Part shown: positions 12,801 through 20,331 of the stretch, in pieces
Numbering within the stretch: position 1 is the stretch's first letter
How the letters are laid out: every line of letters begins with the position of its first letter
Source of the DNA: a virus
DNA length: 64,000 nucleotides
Reading direction: 5' to 3' (one strand)
Virus record (IMG/VR): IMGVR_UViG_3300030328_001039
Location: 31,712 to 95,711 of that record
Notes under the pieces: generated by a model
Seen by the model: the letters and a program-made list of their open reading frames with translations, nothing else
The model's database searches: none
What the model was told of the DNA's origin: nothing
Translations under genes and position numbers: made by a program

Positions 12801-15800
12801 TAAAGAAAGTACCATTGTTGTAAGTAGACCCACCTGCTTTCAAAGTCAATGTTTTTCCTTTCTTTATTCGATGCTGCATTAAAGCCTTGACTAAAATATC
12901 ATTTGATGAAAATAATTTTCTTGTCTTTTTATGCTCTTTATTTGCATGGTATATTGTAACTGCTGCATTATTTGTTCTTGATGCAATACTATCACCAAGA
13001 GCACGCTCTTTTGCTAATGGCCCACCAGTGTGGAAACCTGTATGTATGAAATGACCGTGGGCTTTACCATAAATCATACTCTGAGTCATGGTAGTTAATG
13101 TGTTAATCAAAGATGTACCTGTGTGTGTGAATACTTTGAAAACAGCATTGTTATTTCCACCAGTGACTCTTATTTTTGATTCAAAGCCCCCACCACCGAC
13201 TCTTGAAGTTAAATAGCCGCTACCGGGAGTATTAACAGCAATAGTAGTAATTTGACCGGATGTTGTAGTAATATCTACAGTTAATCCAGTACCTCCAGCG
13301 TTTATAGCAGTTGTAGCCACATTAGTAGTTGTACCTGATGGGTAACCAGTACCATTTTGTCTGTTAAATGATGATTGCCCTTGCACTGGTTCTATTCTTG
13401 AAACAATACCTTTTACTGGTTCTAGCATTTCACTTGCCATATTGTTAGCAATATTATGAGCATAAGCACTTTCCATAAAATTAGAATGCTGATACTCTCT
13501 GATGTATTTATTTTGAGAAGGATAACCATTAGCAACATCTACTTGGGTAATAAATGGATTTTGACTGCCACCATTGTACTTGATAGAATAATAACTTAAA
13601 TCAACTTCATCAGTTCCATCGGCTACATTCTGAGAAGTAGACAATCTTTCAAAGCCAATTTCAGCAGCCTTCGGAGATGTTTGAACTTGCATATGTATGT
13701 CTTGGAATGCTATGAACTCACGGTCATGCGCTACATCGTATAACAATACACGAGCGTGTCCTTCTGTTGCTAAGTACGGGTCAAGATAAGCAATTGTTGG
13801 TGGGTTACTAATACCAAGGTTAGTGTAATTTAACTCAATTGTTTTATTCACATGCTGAACAAAATTACGAGCAGTATCAATACAACTGTCTCCAATCAAG
13901 AAGTTTTCAAGTGGTATAGAATCACGAGGCTCAGCCGCCATTAAACCTAAACCACCGTTGAAGCCTTTCCAAACAAGTGCTTCATTTAGCACACCACGAC
14001 TCTTAGCAAACATCCCTTGAACAGCATGGGGATTATTGTAAGTCATATTCATCCATATTGTATCTCCCCTACGCAAACCACCTTGGGCGTAAGGAAATAG
14101 CCAAGTTCTGTTTAGACAAGCCTCTTCATCATTTACCATCATTGAATGACAACCAGTTCTAAGGTAGACAAACTCTGTAGCAGAAAGAGCCGCTGCTCCT
14201 AACATAGCGGTTAGGCTGGTTTTGTTAGCAGTAGGTACTGCTGCTTTAAGATGAACTATCCCAGCAGTCTGAGGAATAGTAACTGGATTACCCAAAATTA
14301 TACTCTCATTTATGTAATCAACTTGTCCTAGTATTGTTACTTTAACTACTTCTCCATCCTTATGATGCTCAGCATAAAGCCAGTCCTCATGTTGGACATT
14401 TAGATTAAAAGTGTTTGATTGAAGTATTTCGCTCTTTTGTATGCTTAGTGTAATTTGGTCATCACCACCAATTAACGCACTAATTTGCCAAGGTGCTGAA
14501 TAATGAACTGGTCTACCAGTATGTGACATGTTTACTGTATTATCCAATAATGTGTTGTACTTGTCACTTGAAAAGAAAACATCATATCCATATTTAGTAA
14601 GGGTGGCGACTTCTCCCTTCAAAGTGTCGTTGTCAAGATAAGATGGAATTGAATTGTTTTCCTTTGTCATTACTATAATACTTGAGAGTGTATCAAGAGA
14701 ATCAGTAGGAGTTGTACCACTGGTAACCAGCGTGCTTTTGTTTTTGTTACCTTCTCCAAAGTAAACAAATGTATTAGTGCCAATTTCTAAACTATAGTGT
14801 GCTTGACCCATTTCCCATTTATAATCAGCGTTTATAGCATTAGGTTGCCTTTCAATATTCGGGAACTTATCTACATCTTCTTGACTCATAATAAGATGAG
14901 CGAATCCAGTATAAACAGACCCGTTCATAATAGGCTCTACACTCAGAATAGTTCCCGCTGCACGCTTAGATTGAATCTTTGCTGCGTGAGGATTTGATAG
15001 TGGCCCTGCTTTGAACTCTACTGCACTTACATACTGGCGTAAACCATAGTCAATATTGCCGCCTTGTGTTTTTGCACTAGCAGCATCGTAGTAATATTCA
15101 CTTCTATTTTCAAAGTCAGCAGCGGCATTAAGAGCATCACCTTTGAGTGGGACTAAGACTTCTGAATCGTATATATTCCCTATGAGTAAAGGTAAACCTA
15201 CCACTGCTTCACCTACAAATGTTTCAGATACATACGAATCTTCTTTTACAATTTCTATGTAACCATCTGTTGCTGGGTTATTAGAATATATAGCCCATGC
15301 GCCTGATGGTAAAAATACTCTACGGTAGAGCAGTACATCATCTACATTGAAATATTTATCAGATGATGTGTCACCTGCTGGGTACATTTTAGGATTAGTC
15401 ACATAGATTCGATAAGTAGAAGTAAGTATCTCAAAATTAGTAATGTTAGACTGATTATTTCTCTCATTACTAAGTATGCTCTTTGCGAATGCTCCGTATG
15501 CACTTCTATCAGAAGGAGGCATATCTTGGTATCTACGACCAACTGGAGATGGATTCCATGTATGCGCTGTCATAGTAGGGTCAATATGTAGTTTCAAAGA
15601 GTTGTCAGGGCTTGGATAACTGTTACGGAATCTATCTACAAAGAATTGCCCTCTAAACAAAGGAATCTCTACTAGCGCACGAGTAGAAGCAAATTGAGTT
15701 CCAAGTTGATAGTCATGCGATATATTATCCATAGATTGGAACATTCTGTCATTTACAGTCGTACCATCTGACTGCAAGTTTTCGACAAAGAAATGCCCGT

Positions 15801-18800
15801 CTCCCATAATAATTTCACCAAGCGGGAAATCTTGAGACTGAGTACCTGTTAAAGCCCCAGCATCTTTACGCAATCCACTACCAACTACCCAGTCTTGGAA
15901 TGTAGCAACTGCGTTACCATTTGGTAAAAGGAATCTTCGTGTACTAACAGTAGAATCATCAAACAAAAAGCAAGACCCGTTCTTACTCTGATACTCTGCA
16001 TTTGCTCCGTTCTTCAAATATATTCTCCCAACTTTAGGGAATGGGTATGTACCCCAACTTGCTAAATCAGGCGACTCATTGTTCAGAGGAGATACTTCTA
16101 TGAACTGAGTTTCGTTACTTGAACTCAAATCAACTCTTACTTTAGTAGCAAGACAAGAGAAACCTCTTCTGCTACTGTAAGGTAAATGTGCTAGTGTGCT
16201 TCTGTCAAACGATGGCTTTGTGTCATACGCCCCTTGACCCACTCCTCCTAGTGTTACACTCACAACTGGTGCGTTAGGGTCTATCTCTTTGACAACATGA
16301 GAGTCAGGACTACCTGAGCCTAACTCATTGATACTACGAGTCGCTGCTACATCAGAAAGACCTACACAGTTTACCACTGTGAAACGCCCTTCATCGCCTT
16401 CTATCTGCTCAACACCACGCAATTTTGAGCGACCCATAAGGAACATTACAACGGCTATGTTACTAGAGTCAGGTCTATCCCCTGTTGAGTAAATGTACTG
16501 TAATTGATTAGTTCTAGTTCTATCAGATGGCTGAATAAAGAAGCGATGTGTAACTCCAACTAGAGTTGTAATTTCTACATTGTCAATAATGTCAAACATC
16601 TCATGTATGGCAGAGGCAGAAGAAGTTACACCAATATCAAATTGACCAGCACTTGGGCTACCGTGAACAGTATGAGGAGTCATACGATTGAACTCAGATG
16701 TAATCTCTAAAGCGTCAGCGTTTTGCACTCTTTCAATAAGTATGCGATGGAAAACAGAGTCGTGCTGAGCCTTTGTTGTATGAGACGCAGTAAGACTTTG
16801 AGGAGTAGTATTACCATTAGTGGTTGTTGCTGTAAAATTAGCAGGTGTGAGTCTCTCGTCTAATTCAACATCAGCCTCAAATCCTTCGCTATTATCCCCA
16901 ACTAGAGAATGAGAGAAATTAATAGAGCCTAAGTTTCCTTCTTTTGATTTACCAACATCAATGTAGCCACCGGGGGAGTAAAGTGTAGCAGTTCCAGCAG
17001 CAACATCTGTGGCTATGTCATCGTAAACATATACCCCACTTGCTACTTCATAATTTGAAGCAGGTACAGTTTTTTCGACCATTAACATTGGTGCGGTTTT
17101 ACTCATTGATGCGCCTGTAAAATCAATTGCGTTGTAGTGTACTTCTACATATGGTGCTAAGCCACGAGAAGCAAGAGTGGGTACATGTAAAAGAGCAATA
17201 CGGCTATTTCTTGAAGGGTGTAGATGGAACTTACGAACATTACTATCAACATTATCTAAGTCTGACGGAACTGGCCCTTTCAAAACAAACGGTAGTGGGT
17301 TAAAGTTACGAGCACCAGTCTTAGAACCACCAATTGCTATCAAAGTTCTATTAGCCCCTGCTAGACCATTTGATACTATTTCGTGCGGAGCACTTGAGTT
17401 CACAACTGTCTTGATTTCAAACGCTGCTGTGTCTTTGTAATAATCAACTTGAGAATTAATAGGGAACATTTTGTCAATGCCTTTTGTAGCAGCATCGTAC
17501 ATCAGCGTAAGAATGTCTGAATTACCAGCCTGTTGGTCTAGGTTTTCCTCGTTAGCACGAGGCATCATTCTAAGATATGAATGTCCTTCAATATGATTTA
17601 GAATATGGCGACCTGAATGACCTATCTGAAAACTTTCGTCTAAATCTGTAGGCCATGCTACAGCAAATGGATTATCAGTATCAACAGCGGTTGTAGACAT
17701 ACGGCTTGAATATGCCATAGCGTGTTGCTCATACTCACCTTCATCAATCAACATTTGACCTGCTCTATCAATCAACTGAGTAGCAAGGTGCGGTGGTTGA
17801 TACGGGCGACCTGTACCATTTTCAATTAAACAATCTGCTGAAATAACAACAAACGAGTTTGCTCCATTAGCAGAAGTGTGAGTAGAGTGAAGAATAGGTC
17901 GCAATCCATTGGTGTTTGTTGTATTTTTGAAATCTAAATGAACGCTTGATACCAATAATTCGCCTGATGAGATATTGATACGGTGCAGTCGCACACGCTC
18001 AGGTGGTTTGCCGTTTGGCTTCTTTGAGTTTTGATTTATCGAGCCGGGATTAATGAGAAGATTGTAAGGAACATGAGGCACAAGATGATTAGTAGTCGTA
18101 CCGGGAGTGCTGTATCTGTCAATAACAGAATAGTCACCAGTTGAGTATGGGGAGATTGTGAAATCAACATAAGTGTCTGTAATTGTTTTACCAGTCAAAG
18201 CATTAGCCAAAGACTGAGCATCAGCAGTGGGTATGGTGATAGCAGTGAGGTCATTTTCAGTAACCCCTGAGTCACTGTATGTAGAATCTATACTGCTAAT
18301 AGTGTAAACAGTATCTAGCGGTGAGATAGGCTCTTCAAATCTAAATAATGATATGGTTCTGTCACTTACCATTGAAGGATTACGAGTTATCATTTCGTTA
18401 CTAAATGAAGAAGAGACATGAATACCCTCAATTACACCTCTAAACTCACCGCCCTTTCCTCCAATGTAAACATGAGAGTTTTTACTCTTCAAAGCACTAC
18501 CAATAGGAATATTTTGATTGGCAACTAAATCACCATTTACATAGATTTCAGCGTTACTTTGATTAATACACGCAACGATATGGTATAACGGTCTTTGATT
18601 TCTGCTTAACGATGTTGCTTTATCTTTACCACTATCAAAACGATTGTATGAATCATCTAAACCACCAAATGTTGTAACTGGGTAAACTTGACCATCGTAG
18701 CCGTTTGTTTCAGGTTGAGCACTACGGAGTAAAACTTTGAAATCACCAATAGAAGAAGATGTAAGATTGGCTTCAAACTCAATTGGGCCGGGTGTATCGA

Positions 18801-19080
18801 CAGTACCCATGCTTAGCCTAAACTGACCGTCTTTCATCAGAATAACACCACCGCAGTCCGGTACAACCCATGCTTCAATAGCAAGTCCACTGCCTAACGC
18901 ATCAGCAATCATACCTCGCCCTGATGAATGAGATACGATTTCTTCAGAACTTCTTCTAGTGATGGCTGTCTCTTTATCGTAATCTTGCCCTAACTTGCTA
19001 AAATTACCTTGAGGGATAATCACGCTGTCGCTTACTCCGTCAAAAAATAAAGCGTGATTAGATTGAAGCATAATTGGCAT
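874..19080 (-). CDS. Giant tail/adhesion protein (6068 aa)
   Basis: One uninterrupted 18.2-kb frame, about 28% of the window. A clear ribosome-binding site (GAGGTGAT) precedes the ATG. The N-terminal ~270 residues resemble a concanavalin/LamG-type laminin-G sandwich (HALFFDGVSDSVIIP, AIEAWVVPD, YHIVACINQSNAEIYVNGD). A second LamG-like segment lies near residues 4760-4990 (GAFTLMFETKIKYDG). Gly-rich beta modules with 'GSGYxxG' and 'GDTIxI' occur near residues 1927-1960, 2080-2140 and 2697-2773; related Ser/Thr/Val-rich beta segments lie near 3670-3735 and 5248-5317. I see no signal peptide, membrane helix or catalytic motif. Modules of this kind are known in tail fibres and surface adhesins. 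The position after the tape measure points to a tail-tip or fibre protein that binds the host surface. Composition and overlapping stops at both ends argue against a fusion artefact. Confidence 0.85.
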   Translation of the reverse strand: MPIMLQSNHALFFDGVSDSVIIPQGNFSKLGQDYDKETAITRRSSEEIVSHSSGRGMIADALGSGLAIEAWVVPDCGGVILMKDGQFRLSMGTVDTPGPIEFEANLTSSSIGDFKVLLRSAQPETNGYDGQVYPVTTFGGLDDSYNRFDSGKDKATSLSRNQRPLYHIVACINQSNAEIYVNGDLVANQNIPIGSALKSKNSHVYIGGKGGEFRGVIEGIHVSSSFSNEMITRNPSMVSDRTISLFRFEEPISPLDTVYTISSIDSTYSDSGVTENDLTAITIPTADAQSLANALTGKTITDTYVDFTISPYSTGDYSVIDRYSTPGTTTNHLVPHVPYNLLINPGSINQNSKKPNGKPPERVRLHRINISSGELLVSSVHLDFKNTTNTNGLRPILHSTHTSANGANSFVVISADCLIENGTGRPYQPPHLATQLIDRAGQMLIDEGEYEQHAMAYSSRMSTTAVDTDNPFAVAWPTDLDESFQIGHSGRHILNHIEGHSYLRMMPRANEENLDQQAGNSDILTLMYDAATKGIDKMFPINSQVDYYKDTAAFEIKTVVNSSAPHEIVSNGLAGANRTLIAIGGSKTGARNFNPLPFVLKGPVPSDLDNVDSNVRKFHLHPSRNSRIALLHVPTLASRGLAPYVEVHYNAIDFTGASMSKTAPMLMVEKTVPASNYEVASGVYVYDDIATDVAAGTATLYSPGGYIDVGKSKEGNLGSINFSHSLVGDNSEGFEADVELDERLTPANFTATTTNGNTTPQSLTASHTTKAQHDSVFHRILIERVQNADALEITSEFNRMTPHTVHGSPSAGQFDIGVTSSASAIHEMFDIIDNVEITTLVGVTHRFFIQPSDRTRTNQLQYIYSTGDRPDSSNIAVVMFLMGRSKLRGVEQIEGDEGRFTVVNCVGLSDVAATRSINELGSGSPDSHVVKEIDPNAPVVSVTLGGVGQGAYDTKPSFDRSTLAHLPYSSRRGFSCLATKVRVDLSSSNETQFIEVSPLNNESPDLASWGTYPFPKVGRIYLKNGANAEYQSKNGSCFLFDDSTVSTRRFLLPNGNAVATFQDWVVGSGLRKDAGALTGTQSQDFPLGEIIMGDGHFFVENLQSDGTTVNDRMFQSMDNISHDYQLGTQFASTRALVEIPLFRGQFFVDRFRNSYPSPDNSLKLHIDPTMTAHTWNPSPVGRRYQDMPPSDRSAYGAFAKSILSNERNNQSNITNFEILTSTYRIYVTNPKMYPAGDTSSDKYFNVDDVLLYRRVFLPSGAWAIYSNNPATDGYIEIVKEDSYVSETFVGEAVVGLPLLIGNIYDSEVLVPLKGDALNAAADFENRSEYYYDAASAKTQGGNIDYGLRQYVSAVEFKAGPLSNPHAAKIQSKRAAGTILSVEPIMNGSVYTGFAHLIMSQEDVDKFPNIERQPNAINADYKWEMGQAHYSLEIGTNTFVYFGEGNKNKSTLVTSGTTPTDSLDTLSSIIVMTKENNSIPSYLDNDTLKGEVATLTKYGYDVFFSSDKYNTLLDNTVNMSHTGRPVHYSAPWQISALIGGDDQITLSIQKSEILQSNTFNLNVQHEDWLYAEHHKDGEVVKVTILGQVDYINESIILGNPVTIPQTAGIVHLKAAVPTANKTSLTAMLGAAALSATEFVYLRTGCHSMMVNDEEACLNRTWLFPYAQGGLRRGDTIWMNMTYNNPHAVQGMFAKSRGVLNEALVWKGFNGGLGLMAAEPRDSIPLENFLIGDSCIDTARNFVQHVNKTIELNYTNLGISNPPTIAYLDPYLATEGHARVLLYDVAHDREFIAFQDIHMQVQTSPKAAEIGFERLSTSQNVADGTDEVDLSYYSIKYNGGSQNPFITQVDVANGYPSQNKYIREYQHSNFMESAYAHNIANNMASEMLEPVKGIVSRIEPVQGQSSFNRQNGTGYPSGTTTNVATTAINAGGTGLTVDITTTSGQITTIAVNTPGSGYLTSRVGGGGFESKIRVTGGNNNAVFKVFTHTGTSLINTLTTMTQSMIYGKAHGHFIHTGFHTGGPLAKERALGDSIASRTNNAAVTIYHANKEHKKTRKLFSSNDILVKALMQHRIKKGKTLTLKAGGSTYNNGTFFNVRTTSDGKGKGMTVDVVISSGAVATATVRRHGNSLYKDGDTIFIADRRVNDLPTATPPFVAGDGKGSFTLNINNTNDETSTLFDTPDGTRVIPAFLALKGIRSEALDLSNMNETRLQHLPQWTQMDFTRRMTIDLGEVAVKDGITNVEAAATEVVRMINQAAAKKGRTHSDNNNKQYPVKVAGEADFATTGSTHDPAVWWDEDKAFESHDKGTHMGYIRAHLGRVVKNIDGSEEGFSIIIHSTVPGATGRNFCVWLDNSKGQLPYRPEFMIGHGGRFRTFWCMPDEISGENMHPAPMPLNKHGRPFAPITSLRQYTQPDESMQAVAPKGEFSNNHDETTTPRLRAVSAHSGSGQNHNTLNTESLEVEGFNTSFTEGLRVGTNAVARINFGGLVAAGIPGFAPDAGKWGFGRKGDNRFANDYGLLTTVSNTDPASTYTGHVPTPDTFPENIGDTNLYGLRLQDHRGVSHGLRYIYKNMGDNFALDNTTLPKTLDNEIAIYFNHKDCSQGGFTIGKHMHGISDPTGRFPAIPDNANLASWRGNYWRGAPAPNASYNANVVYSVANQTITVTPYAPYDACDHHDILGYMGFPAEDGVIHLSDPFNHMGAATITAGGSGYTAGQTNADAIGVGGSGSGMTLSINTNGSNAVTSVTITSLGEGGYINGDTISVSGIGGTNAQFTLIESINGNWGNMYSYTHRTRNDKTGTHVFHGVVGDTYVSRHKHHSSSTISAPVFEAGDYVVGETTESTSALITPVANWTTLITDELMAAVTAFAINLDNPNKQKGHFFDCTEMYAADGRTFAEWGITEESIKIKAYNTKNDIEPISNFFTASLSQDTGIRASHIEYGEVESLKLDDEGVSIGGTGDRPVTNDLIDSGRSVNCGYIPSSVLQITTSGRGHNSNTPTPNIVDSQNNPIDTNTWRKNLIGENFIESSGDLILPNLDNPTLKMSAIGHAGAAITLHSDNAMWHFAKPSGEESNVNHVFNGSSNDLTRVDSFGTQTPISYNKHTAIAESRGTTLAAAESTFKAISDANLRSEDWPSSNPSGTIVIQKYNDTRRAFLFAGKRSLGSVHSVPIIRFTGARDSPDNYVPLFFGGGFSGATIDINDGTQNDYSEHNTHPYANGPTGSSGIQNANEILSSFSTIDCNAIMAFFPATALLKQHRGSINPPVYNKDSILSQDLKRGSHTPSNIHPNAAPYTAGVHMQVPSPMVLRFAHPTARYQDHRDGTENKTTFIIFGPGQAFPLTQESATPNNTFEPHPGSAISTGNGWSKVPNMSSGVGGRAFLPNHIHNSDGDYMPERAATQLLKHSYHYRQVFNWESSLGIPDTVFLRERPESGRNYGSSFTAAAFKHYNSFGNFTDNVARAYSVAQPSRHAMFYGHGMVKNADLCWHMDNGNHPGGSWMDNQITMNPPREADDARVPAQTTTTQINKTAFRVAGTLATRMLYSNDNSGSPAFAAETLVQGDVDHEYIVVDATRCQNGEELACLLGGAINTFPGKGALKAIGGTFMPSMGNSTKQDRYGWIAAESTAIPSSVYGGGAGGVTPHAQVAGLGYSNNVVSGQAMTRSILTTSTFTGNITNNDPLIPVTGTFPPNMQAGQTVTGTGLQANTVVVSFTGSSITVSPNPNASNSGVTITHTHNTLGNTASLASNLKAGDCFIDLQITGYTNASDTATQSIVNRIPTSGWLRTEADTDYGGVVSSSVKTAAWACYHSRATYRNGSDLFCRFFLSNNKITGLKAFEDGEAWRIYANTTTPFNTQNGSNVGGVSLPHPAPTTGTKIWIWSKSSTLGVDNSADFERYLQKGIGAVHFSGIVDAIDRTKPVGAVGWHGERYSYLNTLPVDGGYSAGLGAWHSMLGFSPYGGASSCATILGHLPHTTPLPNSPESMPPTDIPGRSLDNFPSDGDTEADQVSFSVDDPVAFGSYVVGWADGAQFNNPPVMRTMPELQKELVHPQGTYARALLVVAHEGELSLVARKDRDSYTATGDYLLAGGTTQWDERFHNADRFIAPANAGPNVEALIVDATAPPTIADYTATSALDNAPFDAQFYLHGSISADTSLSNAEPCFAETGDLFFDIDKNVGIINHEGDIAERNLATDFITANTNPSANMVHNVGTNQSEVFWAGDVNAYDVLKRTPHKNFSTEHIVWKRMDGGTVTMPASNARGLGAVPWITRVKNAVVGDAAGTAHQMGEKLYGNIRFSFETTNSAMMPVLQAQEIAHPTLAKEHPIALGGILEIPNEEIQFEDITVVDDTGQVHTLEGGSPLGIIIRAYKPTSTRLASGLQPVPANSGIAPNFEIQLPDPESIPGNILVRSGFDPIQAYQTETVGDGGMIHPDLGASHIGHLFDNVVKAPRKGPTMNEVGWEHISQGENFPESTRDGWVEATRNNSLRSSYEQQDRALYFHITKMGHSHTEKFPVTYTHAAGVVNQDLTVSSFASPILTASATITPSIFDAGFGTKEVAGDRRFLRIANPAGESVVVSYTSIGTGGEVNLFKGVVGDIDFDQFLADNPPATTTLTITPSYYIPAGSTRIFAARRLRDHAEVSGNSPDMAHTLYFDGDSQTTIHSRYSKPQLTPMPIPRMGHHFVNATMPMMPGHWAHPSYAGLYDKANSDRLAALGDEDYTSLAENLVEIDGTTNNQTSIPTAVEERIFPLNPALRVGSLTTNPSGPSDIHGGAFTLMFETKIKYDGYGILASKGTAGDMNKAGGHSIVLEAGGNYTQANHFPDPAEVGAYQIVIQPNLRSQQITGFHRNNADSTGLPTAGTELSSLTSQQVALVIGIKYDEERHATLTNSANIGGVTLILSEATLADVRGCEIFLNEVILDHDPDHGSQFTNIPPMLLYNPLGVQGSESPHFTRRGHPYHPTTSEVSFKDATPGFTTNIPWWSIMHQGTPSDASAVGFRHLALYRIDNYYQFCRASYGAIGAQLTLAGYPSIYPDIYSKIMENVSLTPTCKVVGNHSSSTTIQVDDCSLFPEIPYYGQKLQYIDPDTGETVSFTYTRRQGTTHSSGTMNEPDIFHLPTGVTLTSGTKLTLSKPYSTKSVNDILKIDSESVMTKNLGQLLSGTRDTNSLFLTDAYLCAWSPNLGRPHTFYSDASRTWITNGVNHTTDRAVNNAAYNSMPQHFETIHYQDVNYTASHGPFSLQMKTPKPPQPLAGTVHTITTTTVTVITMTTTVSGVSSNDVLFAKGRVLGRVNTVSSANITLYTKIFESSNLVTGDTVYVGGDGSIDTAANIHSMTGISSQGGPTAMLTNFWPCGSRGGALVSRLDGYAMSAAAWHLPQSYAHAAGTHWEDDDDAGTYAVSSGVSIGSLSTLRTYPFGYRFGLRQAWNRPQWGHYGMRAYQEQATHSGASNFAVGYKAGPLVEYEAITSNGWLYAGGDTTQSNTNLPTTYVGIIERSTTAAGMLNADKYEWQVRYSEGRRMTRGFGCAIRTIRNASTVLRDWWGDSAGMGKLYYKDAVSYYLIDWWGNTRGEDVRRFPVRSFGINPSWDAGDAYEYDRANGRTPFERVWNNGKPIFDLKGIVNFTNGNVLSSPTVTIPRFGGRKNTGNNNTDTTLVDVFAPTNAMRVGDMGNGRGVRFPTQFNEDRLVELSAVYENSGIVLSGNTAEPTFGEGLIRPRNDVLQASEIVRGISSRLEVDEDGLLKPEATVSDKVESISGTSVHKDAISRSSPRIGIDGDTIESLTGSNSNMVAINSEAHSLHTNRGVGQRVVLQGGMQSGSQTLGHYDLTTLSFAAQPHGGVMRFSHTSNFKSMGGTYILEARSFASPFDDTGWGRSGMSGNKTSNPYQTTSSIANPTNMTDDAVQFMLRPIRLLDNQHIAVFRPALALHSGSKQNGSTAFTATAGGKYGLFTYSTPSGRASSGSYMRATNPNTSAPYQPVYLVESSSDTLPVSKGPKLPGTGVTGFDKTTLKSSVTRLVISENTLQHFKSDAPRRTGQGKDYTVKSRFSQSLHSKGHKEDVSFNTSDHSGDA

Positions 19081-19089
19081 TTTATCACC

Positions 19090-20331
19090 TCAAATAATCA
19101 TGTCAATCGGAGCAAAGACCATTTGGAATGTATAGTGTTGCTCACCAGCATTGTACCCAACATCAAACTTCTGTATTGTACCTTGAATGCCAGTGGTTTC
19201 ATCTGTTGTACTAAAATCTACATTTGCTGACTTTGTATTACCCGATGCTATTTTTTCATTTGTATCTACAAAAAGACCAGTCTGAATCATAAAGTTACGA
19301 ACACTATATTTTTTACCACCATCGGCAGTAATCATTGAGTTGTAAGGTATTTGTAAACCAATAGGATAATCGCCGTTAAATAAACCATCAAAGGCTAAAA
19401 CACCACCTGCTACAATACCAGCGGCTAAACCAACACCGCCAGTTGCCACACCAACTGCTAAGCCAGCAACTAAAGCAGCAGTGCCTCTGTCTGTATTGTG
19501 TAAGATACCATACAAGTCTTGCACTTTATCTCCAGCCGATTTATTGTTCAAATCAGTTGCGCTTGAACCTCCACTGAATGGTCGATGATATGGTGCATAG
19601 TTGTCAGCATCTACGAACCATTTCACGCTATCATTAACTAACATCGCACCATTAACGCCTTGTGTAAGTGTAAGTTTTGAACTACCAGCAGCAGGTGCAA
19701 ACTCAGATGTTGATACAGAGCCAGTGATTGTTGAGTTTAGATGACTTGCTCCTAATGCTGTAACGACAGAAGCAGCGATATGTGCTGGTGTTGTTGATGA
19801 AGAATGAGTGTATACTTTTGTACCGGATGGAGAATTAGTGTCTGTTACGACATTTGAAACACCGGGGTTTGAAAAGTTCTTACTGTTGTCAGGCACAAAA
19901 TGAATAGTCTCTGTTGTAGTGACGCTGCTATCAGCAGATTGCTTTTCCTTTAACTCCAGTTTTTCTAAATTATTAAAAAAAACTGAGTTTGCTATTTGTA
20001 CGAACTTACCAACGCTAGTAGTTTCTGCTTGATTAACTGCAAAATCAATTACACTGGTAGCAGCGGTGGCAGATGATGAGCGTCTGTTTACATCATCGTC
20101 TGTAAAAATACCCTCAATAACAATTGTAGAATTAACCATGTTCAAATCAATACCTATTCTTGACCCTCCAAATAATGGTATAGGCATTCCACCAACTTTA
20201 CGCTCTACACTGAGAGCAATAGAGAGTGCTTGGAGTTCCATAGGAGGGAACGGTTTGTCACCAATACCTATTTTGTGACCTATTCCTCCGTCAAAATGGA
20301 GGCGAATAGGTGTACCATATCCGTCACTCAT
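19090..20331 (-). CDS. Tail protein downstream of the tape measure (413 aa)
   Basis: Starts at an ATG overlapping the tape-measure stop (ATGA), nine bases before the giant tail gene's start region, so it belongs to the tail-tip block. The N-terminus (YGTPIRLHFDGGIGHKIGIG) and the segment IDLNMVNSTIVIEGIF look like a beta-rich baseplate or distal-tail fold. A hydrophobic Gly/Ala-rich stretch (about residues 285-315, GLAVGVATGGVGLAAGIVAG) could insert in or cross a membrane. The C-terminus (NFMIQTGLFVD, QHYTFQMVFAPID) is again beta-like. The order tape measure, this gene, giant fibre fits a distal tail protein or hub. I do not recognise the family, and the Gly/Ala segment could instead be a structural linker. 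Confidence 0.75.
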   Translation of the reverse strand: MSDGYGTPIRLHFDGGIGHKIGIGDKPFPPMELQALSIALSVERKVGGMPIPLFGGSRIGIDLNMVNSTIVIEGIFTDDDVNRRSSSATAATSVIDFAVNQAETTSVGKFVQIANSVFFNNLEKLELKEKQSADSSVTTTETIHFVPDNSKNFSNPGVSNVVTDTNSPSGTKVYTHSSSTTPAHIAASVVTALGASHLNSTITGSVSTSEFAPAAGSSKLTLTQGVNGAMLVNDSVKWFVDADNYAPYHRPFSGGSSATDLNNKSAGDKVQDLYGILHNTDRGTAALVAGLAVGVATGGVGLAAGIVAGGVLAFDGLFNGDYPIGLQIPYNSMITADGGKKYSVRNFMIQTGLFVDTNEKIASGNTKSANVDFSTTDETTGIQGTIQKFDVGYNAGEQHYTFQMVFAPIDMII

